The position numbers were made by a program, and so were the translations under genes. A stretch of 57,429 nt of DNA, from the NCBI GenBank assembly GCA_050247075.1, contig JBFWUW010000045.1, forward strand, positions 1 to 57,429. Direction: 5' to 3'. The DNA comes from JBFWUW01 sp050247075. GTDB taxonomy: Bacteria; Planctomycetota; Planctomycetia; Pirellulales; JBFWUW01. Below are positions 8,733-17,910 of the stretch, piece by piece (position 1 is the first letter of the stretch; every line of letters starts with the position of its first letter). The notes below the pieces were generated by a model. That model ran no database searches and had not been told where the DNA came from. It was given only the letters and a program-made list of their open reading frames with translations.

Positions 8733-11700
8733 TCATTTCAGCGTCGTCAAAAACTCCACCAAATCACGCAACTCGCGCGGAGACAGGGCGCGGTTCATTT
8801 CGGGCATGGCCGAGCGGGCCGCGGTGCGTTCGTCGATCTCGTCCAACTTGACGGTTAGGAGCGTGCCGTCGGGCTGAGCGATGGTAAGTTGATTGGCCTC
8901 TTCTTGCTTGATGACGCCGCCGACGGTCGTGCCGTCTTGCAGCACTAGCGTGACCGTCTCGAACCCCTTGGCAATTTTAGCGCTCGGTTCGATCAGCGAT
9001 TGCAACAATGCCGCCCGATCGTGACGTTTGGCGGCCTCTTGCAGATCCGGACCGGCGTTGCCCCCTTGCAGCGAGCCGCCAACCTTGTGGCACCGCAAAC
9101 ATTGGCCCACGCGATGCTCCACGAAAATGGCCCGGCCCGCTTCGGCATCGCCCCCGTGCAACGACAAGCGGTACGCCGCCAATGGCCCGGCGGCTTTCAG
9201 ACTGGCCCGAAATTCATCGGCAATCTGTCGCAGTTCCGGCGTCCCTCGGGCCGAGGCGGCATCCAGGACGTCCAATTGCAAGGCTTCTGGTACTTGCCCG
9301 GCCCGCAAGCGGTTGGACCACTCCGCCAGAGTTTGGTCAGCTTTCTCCATTTTGATGGCAGCCAAGGCAGCCACAGCGCGTTGACGTTCGAGCGTCTCGG
9401 CTGAATCACTCGCCAAAGTTTGTTGCAGTGCGGGAATCGCCGCGATCGGATCGCGCTGGGCCAGCACGTCGCGGGATTCTGCCCGCAACCAGGCACTATC
9501 GGACGACAAAGCCGCCGCCAGTGCGGCCGCTACTTGCGGGGAATCGCGGGTGGCCAACAGCCGCAGCGCGGCCCCGCGGGTGCGTGAGTGGCGTTGCGGA
9601 TCCCGAACCCAACTTGCGAAAACCTCGTCGTCCGTCGGCAACTTGTGCTTTTCAATCAGCTTGACCAGATCAGCCTGTAGCTCGGCGGATGTGGCGGCGA
9701 GCAGCGCCGCGACCTGCTCCGTCAGCATGTTCGTGACGACCTGCTGCATGGCGGCATCACGAGGAGGCACCGGACGCCAAAAACCCGTTACACGGTCGCG
9801 CGGGCCGGGCGCGTTCCAATCGACCAAGGCCGACATCGCCTCTTGCCGCACGGTCAAAGGCATCTCGGCGGAAACCGCCAAAGCTGCCACTCGGCGGGCA
9901 TGTTCGGGCCCACCCAGCCGGAAATTGGCGTGGATGACGCGGCGAATGACCGCCTCGGGCGGCACAACGCCGGCCGACCCCAGCAATGGCAGCGCAGCCA
10001 AGTCGGGCAAGGCCAGGTCGAGCGGCAGATCATTTATGGCCCGTGCCGCTTCGGCGGCGACCTGCCAGTCGCTGTCTTGCAAGGCCCGCGTGAACGGACG
10101 GATTTCTTCCGCCGTCGGCTCAAACTTTGGCACAATATCTGGCTGGCTGGCCGGCCATCGTTGCTGAGATTTCAGGATAATCTTTCTCAATGACAACAAC
10201 GCAGCCAGGCGGACGGCGGGTAAGGAATCGTCCTGCAAAGCCGCCAGTGCATATTGGTCGCCAATCCCGGCCAGAGCCATCACGCCGGCATGCCGCAACC
10301 ATGGGTCAGCATTGTTGTTAGCCCTTAACATTTCGACGATGGCGGGCATGGCGTCTGGTTGCCGCAACTTTCCCAGCGACAACGCGGCCATCATCCGCAC
10401 GCGCGGGCTGTCATCGTTCAAGCGGGCCACTAACAGGCCAACCGCGGTTGCATCGCGCAGATCGCCCAGCAACCTGGCGGAGTGGGCACGTACTTCAAGG
10501 TCTTGGTCGTCCGCCAACCGATGCAACAGCGCAAGGATTGCCTGACGGGTTTGGCGCCACTCAACCGCGGCTGGTTCCACCGTCTCAACCGGACGAGCCG
10601 CAATCTGGCCTAATCCCCATAAAGCGTGCAGGCGGGCCAAGTGGTGCTCCGACTCTTTCACCACTGACGAAAGCGAAACTACCGAACTTGAGCCGCGTGC
10701 CGCCAGGGAAAACTGTGCCCGCTGCCGCACACGCATGTCTGGGTGATGCAACGATTCAAGCAGCTTGTCGGCGGAGAGTTCCTCAAAGCCGTTGCGAAAC
10801 AGCTCGGTGGACTGCTTCACCACCGCGTCGTGGATGTGCCGCGTATCGAACAACGTGAACAGCCGCCCCCCGGCGCTGCCGCCGTTCCAGATCAGATTGA
10901 CGAAGTCGGAGATATAGAGCTTTCCGTCGTAGCCAAATTCGCAATCGGTGGCGGAGAGCGGTTTGAGAACGTCGTGTTCGTCAACGATCTCGAACCCGGC
11001 CCCGCGCGGCTGCACGCCAAAGGCTTCAATGCCGCCGTTGTTGCCCGTGTAATTGCAAAGAAAGAAGTGATTGTGGTATCGGGGCGGCAGCCCCACACCG
11101 GGATAGTAGGCGAAGCCCGATGGCCCAGCCCCCAACTTGCCCACTGGCGGCAGCAGCCAGGCGGGACGTTGAGCCGCGGCAACCGTGGCGGAGAAATCTG
11201 GCGGAGCGGGATCGGAAGGCGCTGGCTGCACCGGCAAATGCCACATCTGTTCGGCATGCCAGGGACCAGTCAAATACGGTTCCGGCAGGCTTTGAAAAGC
11301 CATGTTCCAGCCGCTGTCGCCCCCTTCCAAAACATAAACTAGCCGCGAGTGGTCTCCTTTATCGCAGTTGTTATCGGCGGCAAACAAGTTGCCCCACTGG
11401 TCGAAGGCAATCTCTTGCGGATTGCGCAGACCACGCATGACAACTTCTAGCTGGCTGCCATCGGGATAGCAGCGAAACACGGCCCCTGTCCGCGGCCCGT
11501 GCAGCGTTTGGTCCTCGTGTGTATGCAGGTGGTAGCCCCGGTCGCCCACGGAAAAATAGAGCTTGCCGTCCGGTCCAAAACAAAGCCCGTGCAAGTCGTG
11601 ACCGAGGAAGCCGGCGTTAACGCCAAAGCCGGTGTGGACTACCGTCCGTTCGTCGGCGATTCCGTCGCCGTCGGTGTCCCGCAAACGCCACAAATTGGGA

Positions 11701-12266
11701 ATGCATGTGAAATAGACATTGCCATTGACGGCCATCACGCCGGCCGCCAACCCGTCCAGCGTTCCGTTGAAACCAGGGGCGAAAACCGTTGAGCGATCTG
11801 CGCGTCCGTCGCCGTCGGTGTCCTCCACCAGCCGCACCTGATCGGCCACCTGACGGAACCAGTCCATGCCCCCCTCGAACTGGCCGGCCCATTTTTCGTA
11901 CATCCTCAAGCGGTCGTCGAGCGTCTGCAATTGCAGGTCGTCCTCCAGCAGAAATGGCCGCGTACGATTTTCCTCCGTTCCCAAATTGAACCGGTATTCC
12001 TCAGCCACGAAGACTCGATTCCGCTCATCCACGCCAATCGCCACCGGAGAAGCTAGCTTGGGTTCGGCGGCAAACAGCTCCACCTTCATGCCTTCTGGCA
12101 CGCGCATGGTAGAGATTTGTTTGACGGCCGCGGCGGTTCCATCAGGTAATTCAGGCGGCGCGGCCGCAATCCGGCCAGGGCCGATCATGGCTGTCAAGGC
12201 CATCAAGAAAACGGGCGCAATTTGTTTCACGGCAATCACCTGGCTTGAATCTGTTGTTGCCGTCAC
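8733..12266 (-). CDS. PVC-type membrane-bound dehydrogenase: propeller, HEAT repeats, cytochrome c
   Basis: 1177 residues with a signal peptide. Residues about 50-480 form a sugar-dehydrogenase-like propeller with two Asp-rich DTDGDG loops, characteristic of the planctomycete 'membrane-bound dehydrogenase' domain (TIGR02604 type). Residues about 510-900 are HEAT repeats (for example DLEVRAHSARLLGDL and SPRVRMMAALSLGKL). The C-terminus is a haem-binding domain (TIGR02603 type) with CLRCH at 1056-1060 and a candidate distal Met near 1154. Likely a periplasmic electron-transferring oxidoreductase of unknown substrate. It starts with GTG inside the stop of the SGNH gene (GTGA overlap), so translation is coupled. 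Confidence 0.85.
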   Translation of the reverse strand: MTATTDSSQVIAVKQIAPVFLMALTAMIGPGRIAAAPPELPDGTAAAVKQISTMRVPEGMKVELFAAEPKLASPVAIGVDERNRVFVAEEYRFNLGTEENRTRPFLLEDDLQLQTLDDRLRMYEKWAGQFEGGMDWFRQVADQVRLVEDTDGDGRADRSTVFAPGFNGTLDGLAAGVMAVNGNVYFTCIPNLWRLRDTDGDGIADERTVVHTGFGVNAGFLGHDLHGLCFGPDGKLYFSVGDRGYHLHTHEDQTLHGPRTGAVFRCYPDGSQLEVVMRGLRNPQEIAFDQWGNLFAADNNCDKGDHSRLVYVLEGGDSGWNMAFQSLPEPYLTGPWHAEQMWHLPVQPAPSDPAPPDFSATVAAAQRPAWLLPPVGKLGAGPSGFAYYPGVGLPPRYHNHFFLCNYTGNNGGIEAFGVQPRGAGFEIVDEHDVLKPLSATDCEFGYDGKLYISDFVNLIWNGGSAGGRLFTLFDTRHIHDAVVKQSTELFRNGFEELSADKLLESLHHPDMRVRQRAQFSLAARGSSSVVSLSSVVKESEHHLARLHALWGLGQIAARPVETVEPAAVEWRQTRQAILALLHRLADDQDLEVRAHSARLLGDLRDATAVGLLVARLNDDSPRVRMMAALSLGKLRQPDAMPAIVEMLRANNNADPWLRHAGVMALAGIGDQYALAALQDDSLPAVRLAALLSLRKIILKSQQRWPASQPDIVPKFEPTAEEIRPFTRALQDSDWQVAAEAARAINDLPLDLALPDLAALPLLGSAGVVPPEAVIRRVIHANFRLGGPEHARRVAALAVSAEMPLTVRQEAMSALVDWNAPGPRDRVTGFWRPVPPRDAAMQQVVTNMLTEQVAALLAATSAELQADLVKLIEKHKLPTDDEVFASWVRDPQRHSRTRGAALRLLATRDSPQVAAALAAALSSDSAWLRAESRDVLAQRDPIAAIPALQQTLASDSAETLERQRAVAALAAIKMEKADQTLAEWSNRLRAGQVPEALQLDVLDAASARGTPELRQIADEFRASLKAAGPLAAYRLSLHGGDAEAGRAIFVEHRVGQCLRCHKVGGSLQGGNAGPDLQEAAKRHDRAALLQSLIEPSAKIAKGFETVTLVLQDGTTVGGVIKQEEANQLTIAQPDGTLLTVKLDEIDERTAARSAMPEMNRALSPRELRDLVEFLTTLK

Positions 12267-13516
12267 TCCGCGTGGGCTTGCTTGCGGAACCAGCCTGCTA
12301 GGATTTCTGCCGCAGAGCTTGTTTCGCCGTCCGAGCGAACAATGGCGGTTAAGTCTTGCGCGGCAATGAGCTGCCGGGCAAAGTTCTCAGCATTTTTTTC
12401 GGTGTCTGAAAGTTGGGCATGCAGTAACGATGGCGTAATGCCCACGACATCCCACTCTTGATGGCCAAAACTGAGCGACCAGTTCAGGATCCAGGTGTAC
12501 GAGGCGATGGTGGCTTCGGGCGGGGGGACTTGCACTGGCGTTGCCTCCAGGGGCACAGCCACCAGCACCAGGTCAAATTTGCCTGCCCGCACTGTTTTGG
12601 AGAATTCCTCAATTTCGGATAACGACTTCCCTTCCGTGGCCCAAGCGGTAACTTCCACTTTGGCTTGGGGATGTACGGAGGCAATTGCCTTTGACAACAG
12701 GGTATCGAAGGGAGCCATCGCCAGCACCTTTACCGGTTCGCCCGCTTGAAGCCGGGCCAGTGTCTTGGTTATGGCGGGCTGTGGCGGCGCGACATCTTGC
12801 AGAGACACCTGGTCGCCCGTGATGGTCTGGCACAGCGCCTGGGCATTGACCTTATGGCCATCCATATTGGGGTGGATGGCATCGCTCATCAGCAATCGCC
12901 AGGCCAGCGGGTCGCTTTCTCGCAGTGCGGCGTGGGCGGCATAACAATCGCAGACCGGCACGTCCCACTTCTTGGCCACCTGTTTGATCGCATCGCAGTA
13001 CTTCACCAGTTTAGTTGTCGGCCTTCCGCCGGAGTCGATGACGGCGTTGGGGGTACATAGCAGCACGTCGGCCCCCACTCCACGGCACTGTTGAATGATG
13101 GACTGCAAATTGGCCTGGTAATCGTCGATCGGCACCCGCACCATGTCATTCAGCCCGAACATTACCGTGACAAGCTCGGGCTTGTGGTCGAGCACATCCT
13201 TTTGCAGGCGATTGAGCGCCCCGGTGGTGGTATCGCCGCTGATACCGGCATTGACCACGTTGAGCCGAGCCTGCGGATAGGCCTGTCCCAGAGCCACGGC
13301 CAGCATTTCGGGATAGGCTCGGCGGCCACCTGTGTGGTAATAGACGCCCGTCACGCTGTCCCCCAGGCAGACAATCGTGGCGGGATGGTTTGCCGCTAAC
13401 TTTTCAGCCAGCCGAGGAAACGGGTTGGCGGCATCTTCGGCAAGGGCGGATAGTGGGGCTGCCAACATGGTAATTGCCGCGAAGCGTGCCATAAAAAGGC
13501 GATGGGTAAAACTCAT
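12263..13516 (-). CDS. Secreted SGNH/GDSL-family hydrolase
   Basis: 417 residues with a signal peptide (about 1-26). SGNH blocks are clear: GDS at 52-54 (nucleophile Ser), NAGISGD (oxyanion Gly), GLND (block III Asn), and DAIHPN (the catalytic Asp/His pair). The family hydrolyses ester bonds, often acetyl groups on glycans. The ~200 residues after the SGNH domain are a second region without a signature I recognise. ATGA overlaps join it to the upstream FwdD-like gene and GTGA to the downstream dehydrogenase-like gene, giving a coupled three-gene unit. Confidence 0.85.
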   Translation of the reverse strand: MSFTHRLFMARFAAITMLAAPLSALAEDAANPFPRLAEKLAANHPATIVCLGDSVTGVYYHTGGRRAYPEMLAVALGQAYPQARLNVVNAGISGDTTTGALNRLQKDVLDHKPELVTVMFGLNDMVRVPIDDYQANLQSIIQQCRGVGADVLLCTPNAVIDSGGRPTTKLVKYCDAIKQVAKKWDVPVCDCYAAHAALRESDPLAWRLLMSDAIHPNMDGHKVNAQALCQTITGDQVSLQDVAPPQPAITKTLARLQAGEPVKVLAMAPFDTLLSKAIASVHPQAKVEVTAWATEGKSLSEIEEFSKTVRAGKFDLVLVAVPLEATPVQVPPPEATIASYTWILNWSLSFGHQEWDVVGITPSLLHAQLSDTEKNAENFARQLIAAQDLTAIVRSDGETSSAAEILAGWFRKQAHAE

Positions 13517-13857
13517 CCGATTTTCTCCAATTGCACGTCAAAGCCCTTGCTGGTTGGCATACCGGAACCGTGCGTCTCCCCTTCCATCAATTGGCTGGAG
13601 AGATCGCCGTAGGCAATAAACAACATGCCGGGCGGAAGTTCTCCCTTCTTGGCCGCCGCGATGGCGACTTCAATCGTTGCGGTGCCGTGGGTGATCCGCA
13701 CGCGGTCGCCGTCTTGCAGCGACAAACGTTGCATGTCCTCAGGGGCCACCAGTAGCGTGTTGATCTCGGACTGGTAGCCCTCCTTGTATTTGCCCTCGCT
13801 GATGCCGCAACCTTGCTTGCTGGTGCGGCCAGGAATGAATATGAAGTTTTCTGGCAT
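13513..13857 (-). CDS. FwdD-like molybdopterin dinucleotide-binding protein
   Basis: 114 residues from ATG 13857; a GTG at 13896 would add 13 unlike residues. The sequence follows the formylmethanofuran dehydrogenase subunit D pattern: GRTSKQG near the start, a double-psi-barrel core with QDGDRVRITHGTATIEVAI, then PPGMLFIAYGDLSSQL and GSGMPTSKGFDV at the end. In archaea this subunit wraps the Mo/W-pterin cofactor held by subunit B. FwdA- and FwdB-like genes occur about 15 kb away, so a working link is plausible. Its stop overlaps the start of the SGNH gene (ATGA). Confidence 0.8.
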   Translation of the reverse strand: MPENFIFIPGRTSKQGCGISEGKYKEGYQSEINTLLVAPEDMQRLSLQDGDRVRITHGTATIEVAIAAAKKGELPPGMLFIAYGDLSSQLMEGETHGSGMPTSKGFDVQLEKIG

Positions 13858-13955
13858 GGGGCAATGGTATCCGGTAGATGAAACCTTAAGCGGCACTGAT
13901 ATCGGCGATGGAATCGCCTCCTTCAGGACATGAGAGGCCGCCTAGGGGCGGCTGC

Positions 13956-15101
13956 CTAAGACTCTGCCGTGGGAGGCGGGGGCGGGTAGTCGTACATGCG
14001 GTAGGTCTTGTAAAGCTTGGCTCCCCCCTTTTCCAGGCCCTTGCGCGAAAGATCGTTCGATTCGGCCACCCACGAAAACTCGCACTTGGATATTTTCAAT
14101 TCCAGGCCCTTGGGGATCAAAGCGTTCAGCAATACCAGGCCCAGACCCCAGCGCTGGTACTCGGGCAGCACGTTGATCGTCACCAGCCGGATCATCCGCG
14201 TATGCCGCTTATGGTTTAACAGGCGAAACAACCCAAACGGAAACAGCCGCCCATTCAGGTGTTTGATAATCACATTGTAATCGGGCAAGGCCATCACGCA
14301 GCCCACCGTTTTGCCTTCAACCTGGGCCGAAAGGGCCAGTTCTGGTATCAACAAATGCCGCAGCAGCTTGGCACTGTGCCTTACTTCGCCCGGAGAAACT
14401 GGCACAAAGCCCCACATGGCAAACAGAGAGTCATTCCATAAGCTGAGGAACATCTCCAACTGTTGACGGAAATTGCTGGTGTCTAGTGGGTGAATCGTGG
14501 CTCCCAGCCGTTCGCGAGCGCTTTCCATGATGGGCGTAAGTTTGTCATTGACGCCTGGCAACTGGTCAAGCGTGCCGATATAAGCCAGCAGATCGTGCGT
14601 TTTGGCAAACCCCCAGCCTTCGATCAGTTTTTGATAATAGGGCGGATTGTAGCTCATCATAAAGACGGGCGAGGAATCGAAACCGTCAATCAGCAGCCCG
14701 CACTCGTGCATTAGAGAGGGGCTGGCCGGCCCGCGGATTTGTTCAACGCCGCGCTCGGCAAACCAGGCCTGGGCCGTATCGAACAGGGCCGAAGCCACTT
14801 GCTGGTCGTCGATTGACTCGAAAAAACCGAAGAACCCGCGTTTCTCTTTATAGTACTTGTTGTGGGCGTGGTTGATGATGGCCGAGATGCGGCCGACCGG
14901 TTGGCCGTCTCGCCGGGCCAGAAAGGTCTGTGCATCGGCGTGTTCGTAAAAAGGGTTCGACTTCCAGCCTAGCAACTCTTTCTGATTGCCGAGCAACGGA
15001 GGAACCCAATGCGGGTCTCCCTTGTAGATCGTCCAGGGCAGTTTCAAGAACTGCCGGCGGTCTCGCCAGGATTTAACGGGGGTTACGATCACTTCAGACA
15101 T
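13956..15101 (-). CDS. GNAT-like acyltransferase, 381 residues
   Basis: The N-terminal ~170 residues and the C-terminal ~170 residues each resemble GNAT folds: ARRDGQPVGRISAIINH early, and RLVTINVLPEYQRWGLGLVLLNAL late. The latter fits the acyl-CoA-binding loop pattern (V-x-x-x-x-Q-x-x-G-x-G). The protein belongs to a conserved uncharacterised group found in planctomycetes and other bacteria. The substrate is unknown. It is a stand-alone minus-strand gene with an ATG start. Confidence 0.65.
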   Translation of the reverse strand: MSEVIVTPVKSWRDRRQFLKLPWTIYKGDPHWVPPLLGNQKELLGWKSNPFYEHADAQTFLARRDGQPVGRISAIINHAHNKYYKEKRGFFGFFESIDDQQVASALFDTAQAWFAERGVEQIRGPASPSLMHECGLLIDGFDSSPVFMMSYNPPYYQKLIEGWGFAKTHDLLAYIGTLDQLPGVNDKLTPIMESARERLGATIHPLDTSNFRQQLEMFLSLWNDSLFAMWGFVPVSPGEVRHSAKLLRHLLIPELALSAQVEGKTVGCVMALPDYNVIIKHLNGRLFPFGLFRLLNHKRHTRMIRLVTINVLPEYQRWGLGLVLLNALIPKGLELKISKCEFSWVAESNDLSRKGLEKGGAKLYKTYRMYDYPPPPPTAES

Positions 15102-15209
15102 CGGTAGGCACGCCGCATCGTTGGGGGAATGTTGTCAGCCCGGCCATTGCGTGCGACCAGTCTAGGGATTCCGCCGTTGGCCAGCCAGGGGCAAGCCCAT
15201 TGCCGTGGT

Positions 15210-15809
15210 TCATTCGGACGACAAAAAGTCGGCCAAGGGGTCTGCCGCGCCTGCCAGTTCAAAGTACTTTTGGTCTTGTAGGCCGAAAGCGTTGGCCACG
15301 CGGTTGAAAAAGGCGAACATGGCCGTGATATAGACCGCTTCGGCGATTTGCGGATCGCTCCAGCCGGCGTCGCGCAGTTTCTGCGTATCCTCGGCCGTCG
15401 TGCGATATGAAGCGTTCGTCACCAATTGGGCAAACCGTAGCAACGCGCGTTCGGCCTCGGTGATCGGCGCGCCGTCGATGTCGCCGCGGCCAATGGCCGA
15501 TACAGCCTGATCGTGAACGCCTTGCTCGTGCAAGAACCACGCGTGCGAGTGCATGCAGTAAGAGCAGCGGTTTTGGCCGGAAACCAACGTGGCGATCATC
15601 TCCTTGACGCGCTCCGTGAGATGGCCGTCGCAAAAGTGCAGCTCCCAACTGAACTGCATCACGCGCATCAGAAAATCGGGACGATGGCTGAAGCACTTGA
15701 GGATATCGGCCACCTTTTCGCGATTGGGCCGCCGCCGAAAGTATTCGTTGTAGGCGTCCGCCACGTCACCCTGGGCGTCGGACTCTTCAATCCATTTGAT
15801 ATGCGTCAT
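15210..15809 (-). CDS. AhpD/carboxymuconolactone decarboxylase-family peroxidase-related protein
   Basis: 199 residues, all-helical pattern. The redox motif CSYCMHSH lies at 82-89 (CxxC followed by the conserved His), the signature of AhpD-like alkylhydroperoxidases. EMIATLVSGQNR precedes it as usual, and the C-terminal half shows the second helical repeat (DPQIAEAVYITAMFAFFNRV). Such proteins reduce peroxides with thiols in the cytoplasm. There is no operon partner within 100 bp, so its electron donor cannot be guessed. Confidence 0.8.
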   Translation of the reverse strand: MTHIKWIEESDAQGDVADAYNEYFRRRPNREKVADILKCFSHRPDFLMRVMQFSWELHFCDGHLTERVKEMIATLVSGQNRCSYCMHSHAWFLHEQGVHDQAVSAIGRGDIDGAPITEAERALLRFAQLVTNASYRTTAEDTQKLRDAGWSDPQIAEAVYITAMFAFFNRVANAFGLQDQKYFELAGAADPLADFLSSE

Positions 15810-15938
15810 GGGATCCTCTTGACTGATAATGCCGGCCGGCGAAAAAAAACACAGTTCAATAGTCCGTGCGGCCCGGCACGGGCGATTCTATCACCAATAA
15901 AGGCACTGGAGGAGTCGCGACCATTGCTGATGGCCGTG

Positions 15939-16379
15939 CTAGCGCCTTTCAGATGCGATCGGCATGGCCGCAAATGCTCCTATTTGCCCCGTTGCTAACC
16001 GGCTACCGGCAACGCTCGCAATTGGAATCGAAATCGCAATGGCGACCTTAAACCAGATTGGGTAGGGCAACATCCAGAGGTTGAAGGCAGCGGCGGCCAC
16101 TAACAGCGTTCCCACGATCAACGCGGCGGAGATTCGCCCAATTTTCCGGGCCGTCCAAGTGCTGGCCAGCGCGGACAGGCCCCACAGGGGAACCACAACC
16201 GCCAACACCCAAGCCGGGTATCTCTCCACATGCCGGCACATCTCTTCAGGAGTATTGCCAAAATCCTCGGGAACGGGGTGAACCACCGAGCTGAATAGCT
16301 CCACGGCAATAACCAGCACCAGCGCCAGGCACATGCCCGCCGTAACACCGAAGATCGCGAGGAAGATGGCCTTGAGCAT
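15939..16379 (-). CDS. Small four-helix membrane protein, unknown
   Basis: 146 residues from ATG 16379 (a TTG three codons upstream is possible). Four hydrophobic segments are visible at about 5-30, 61-78, 85-105 and 112-130, separated by a polar loop (PEDFGNTPEEMCRHVERYP). No family recognised. It lies just downstream of the BMC operon on the same strand, about 145 bp after it and separated from it by a copy of the hairpin repeat, so it is probably a separate unit. Confidence 0.6.
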   Translation of the reverse strand: MLKAIFLAIFGVTAGMCLALVLVIAVELFSSVVHPVPEDFGNTPEEMCRHVERYPAWVLAVVVPLWGLSALASTWTARKIGRISAALIVGTLLVAAAAFNLWMLPYPIWFKVAIAISIPIASVAGSRLATGQIGAFAAMPIASERR

Positions 16380-16454
16380 GGCGATCAATTCAGGTTCGTG
16401 ATGGCTGACCGCCTTCGGGCGACGGCTGCTTCAGCCCATTCGGCCCGGATTATC

Positions 16455-16469
16455 GGCGATGGAATCGCC
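16455..16469. repeat. Hairpin repeat copy (GGCGAT-GGA-ATCGCC)
   Basis: Six-base arms around a three-base loop, followed by CTCCTGCA, matching the dispersed family described in the findings. It lies between the last BMC gene and the next gene. No T-run follows on either strand, so it does not look like an intrinsic terminator. Confidence 0.8.
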
Positions 16470-16523
16470 TCCTGCAAAACGACGGCGTACCGTGCCGCCG
16501 AAATCGCATCCCACGGCCCGCCG

Positions 16524-17843
16524 CTAGATCTTACCAAAAACCTGATCGCGGCGTGCCTGGTTCCAAGCCAGTTTCTCGGCTGGCGTCATGCGGGCAAAAT
16601 CAGGCTGGCCACTGGTTGCCAAAGGCACCGCTTGGGCGGCAGGGGATGCGGCCGAAACCTTGCAACCGCAGCTGCTATCGGCGGCTGGCTTGGGAGTGCC
16701 GCTGCATTGGCAATCGTTATGCGCGTGAGCCTCTGGTTTTTGGGGGCCGCTGCCGGCAGTGCCGCTCGCGAACTCCACGCTGACTGGCATGCCCGCCGGC
16801 ACACTCGCGCTCGATCCGGCGTAACTCATCACGCTGGTTTGCAGCAGCATGTCATCTTCTAACTTTCGCTGCGGTTTGATACCCAAGCGTTGCAAGACGC
16901 CATGATAACCGCGGACAGCCTCTTCCGCGGAGACTTGCCCATCCACGATCAATCGCAGAAACTCCACAAAGGCCAATTGATTCTCGGCGTTATTGATCTT
17001 ACGGCCAAACAGGGCCACACGGGCACCATACTTTTGCGCCTCGGCCAGCAACTTGAAGGCATCGTAGGTCGTGCCGGCCCCGCCGCCCAAAATGCCTACC
17101 ACCAGGTGCGGGTCGTAGGCGACCAATTCCTCCATCGCCTTCGGCCCGTGATAGACCATTTTGAGAAACCGCGGACGCCCGGCTGCGGCCACACCTGCCA
17201 GCGTGCGGGCGATGCAGTCGTTGATAAAACCAGGAATCTGCTCAGCCGACAGCCCTTGCGCCGCGTTGGGATCGAACAGTTCCAAGAAATGCTGAAAACC
17301 CTTTTGCTCGGCTTCCAGCCGGAACAGACGGTATTCCTCTAGCGCCCGCAAGTCTTCGTCGAGCCGGTTGTTGAAGGTGATGCTGTACAGGCCCAGGTTA
17401 GCGCCAGCCACGCGTTCCGCCGGGGTGCAATCGACGTGTCCGCATTGGATATGGTCGATGGCGGCGGTACGAAAAGGGCGGGAAGGATGTTGCACGTAGG
17501 AGTTGCCGCGGACCACGAAAATGTCGCTGGTGTCGTTGGCCCTGGCGGCGGGCGTGACGTGGCTGTTCTCAAAAAGGCGCTCTTGCATGGCCAGCACGTC
17601 GTTGGTGCTGGCCGACATCAGCATGATATCGACATGCCCCTGGCGGACGATCTGGCGAATCTGCTCGCGGTAGTCTCCCAAGGTCCGCATGCGGACCTCG
17701 CCGGCGTGCATCTCTGGCGACTTGCCCGGCGCACCGATGCCAAACGCCATGTCGGCATCCTTGGCGTCAGCCAGAATGAACTCCTTGCTACCCGACGGGT
17801 TAGCGTGGATGGCGGCCAGCTTGGCATCCAAAGACTTTTGCAT
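16524..17843 (-). CDS. BMC-locus class I aldolase-like (TIM-barrel) protein with Cys-rich linker and C-terminal targeting helix
   Basis: 439 residues from ATG 17843. Farther-upstream starts would run into the dehydrogenase gene and are rejected. Residues 1-350 show alternating strands and helices. FLKMVYHGP (221-233, Lys228) and VVGILGGGAGTTYDAF with GARVALFGRKI (248-283) resemble the Schiff-base Lys and phosphate-binding strands of DhnA/FbaB-type class I aldolases; this is inference. Residues 360-410 form a low-complexity linker with Cys378, 380, 392 and 394 in two CxC pairs. The last ~22 residues (TPAEKLAWNQARRDQVFGKI) form an amphipathic helix like an encapsulation peptide. It is the last BMC-operon gene, 67 bp after the dehydrogenase. 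Confidence 0.75.
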   Translation of the reverse strand: MQKSLDAKLAAIHANPSGSKEFILADAKDADMAFGIGAPGKSPEMHAGEVRMRTLGDYREQIRQIVRQGHVDIMLMSASTNDVLAMQERLFENSHVTPAARANDTSDIFVVRGNSYVQHPSRPFRTAAIDHIQCGHVDCTPAERVAGANLGLYSITFNNRLDEDLRALEEYRLFRLEAEQKGFQHFLELFDPNAAQGLSAEQIPGFINDCIARTLAGVAAAGRPRFLKMVYHGPKAMEELVAYDPHLVVGILGGGAGTTYDAFKLLAEAQKYGARVALFGRKINNAENQLAFVEFLRLIVDGQVSAEEAVRGYHGVLQRLGIKPQRKLEDDMLLQTSVMSYAGSSASVPAGMPVSVEFASGTAGSGPQKPEAHAHNDCQCSGTPKPAADSSCGCKVSAASPAAQAVPLATSGQPDFARMTPAEKLAWNQARRDQVFGKI

Positions 17844-17876
17844 TTTCGATCTTGGATTGTTGGTTTTAGATTGAAA
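17844..17876 (-). repeat. A-rich ATCC-type leader repeat before the aldolase-like gene
   Basis: In the sense of transcription the sequence runs CAATCTAAAACCAACAATCC then AAGATCGAAA and ends at the start codon. It is a degenerate copy of the leader repeat also found before the aldehyde dehydrogenase, the dehydrogenase and the GNAT gene. There is no Shine-Dalgarno between it and the ATG. Confidence 0.6.
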
Positions 17877-17910
17877 GAGAAGTATCGAATGAAGTGCTGA
17901 AAGCTCTTTC

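Noticed and set aside
16455..16469. Hairpin repeat as a terminator of the BMC operon
   Set aside because: The stem is only six base pairs and no T-run follows on the minus strand; the same hairpin occurs upstream of genes elsewhere.
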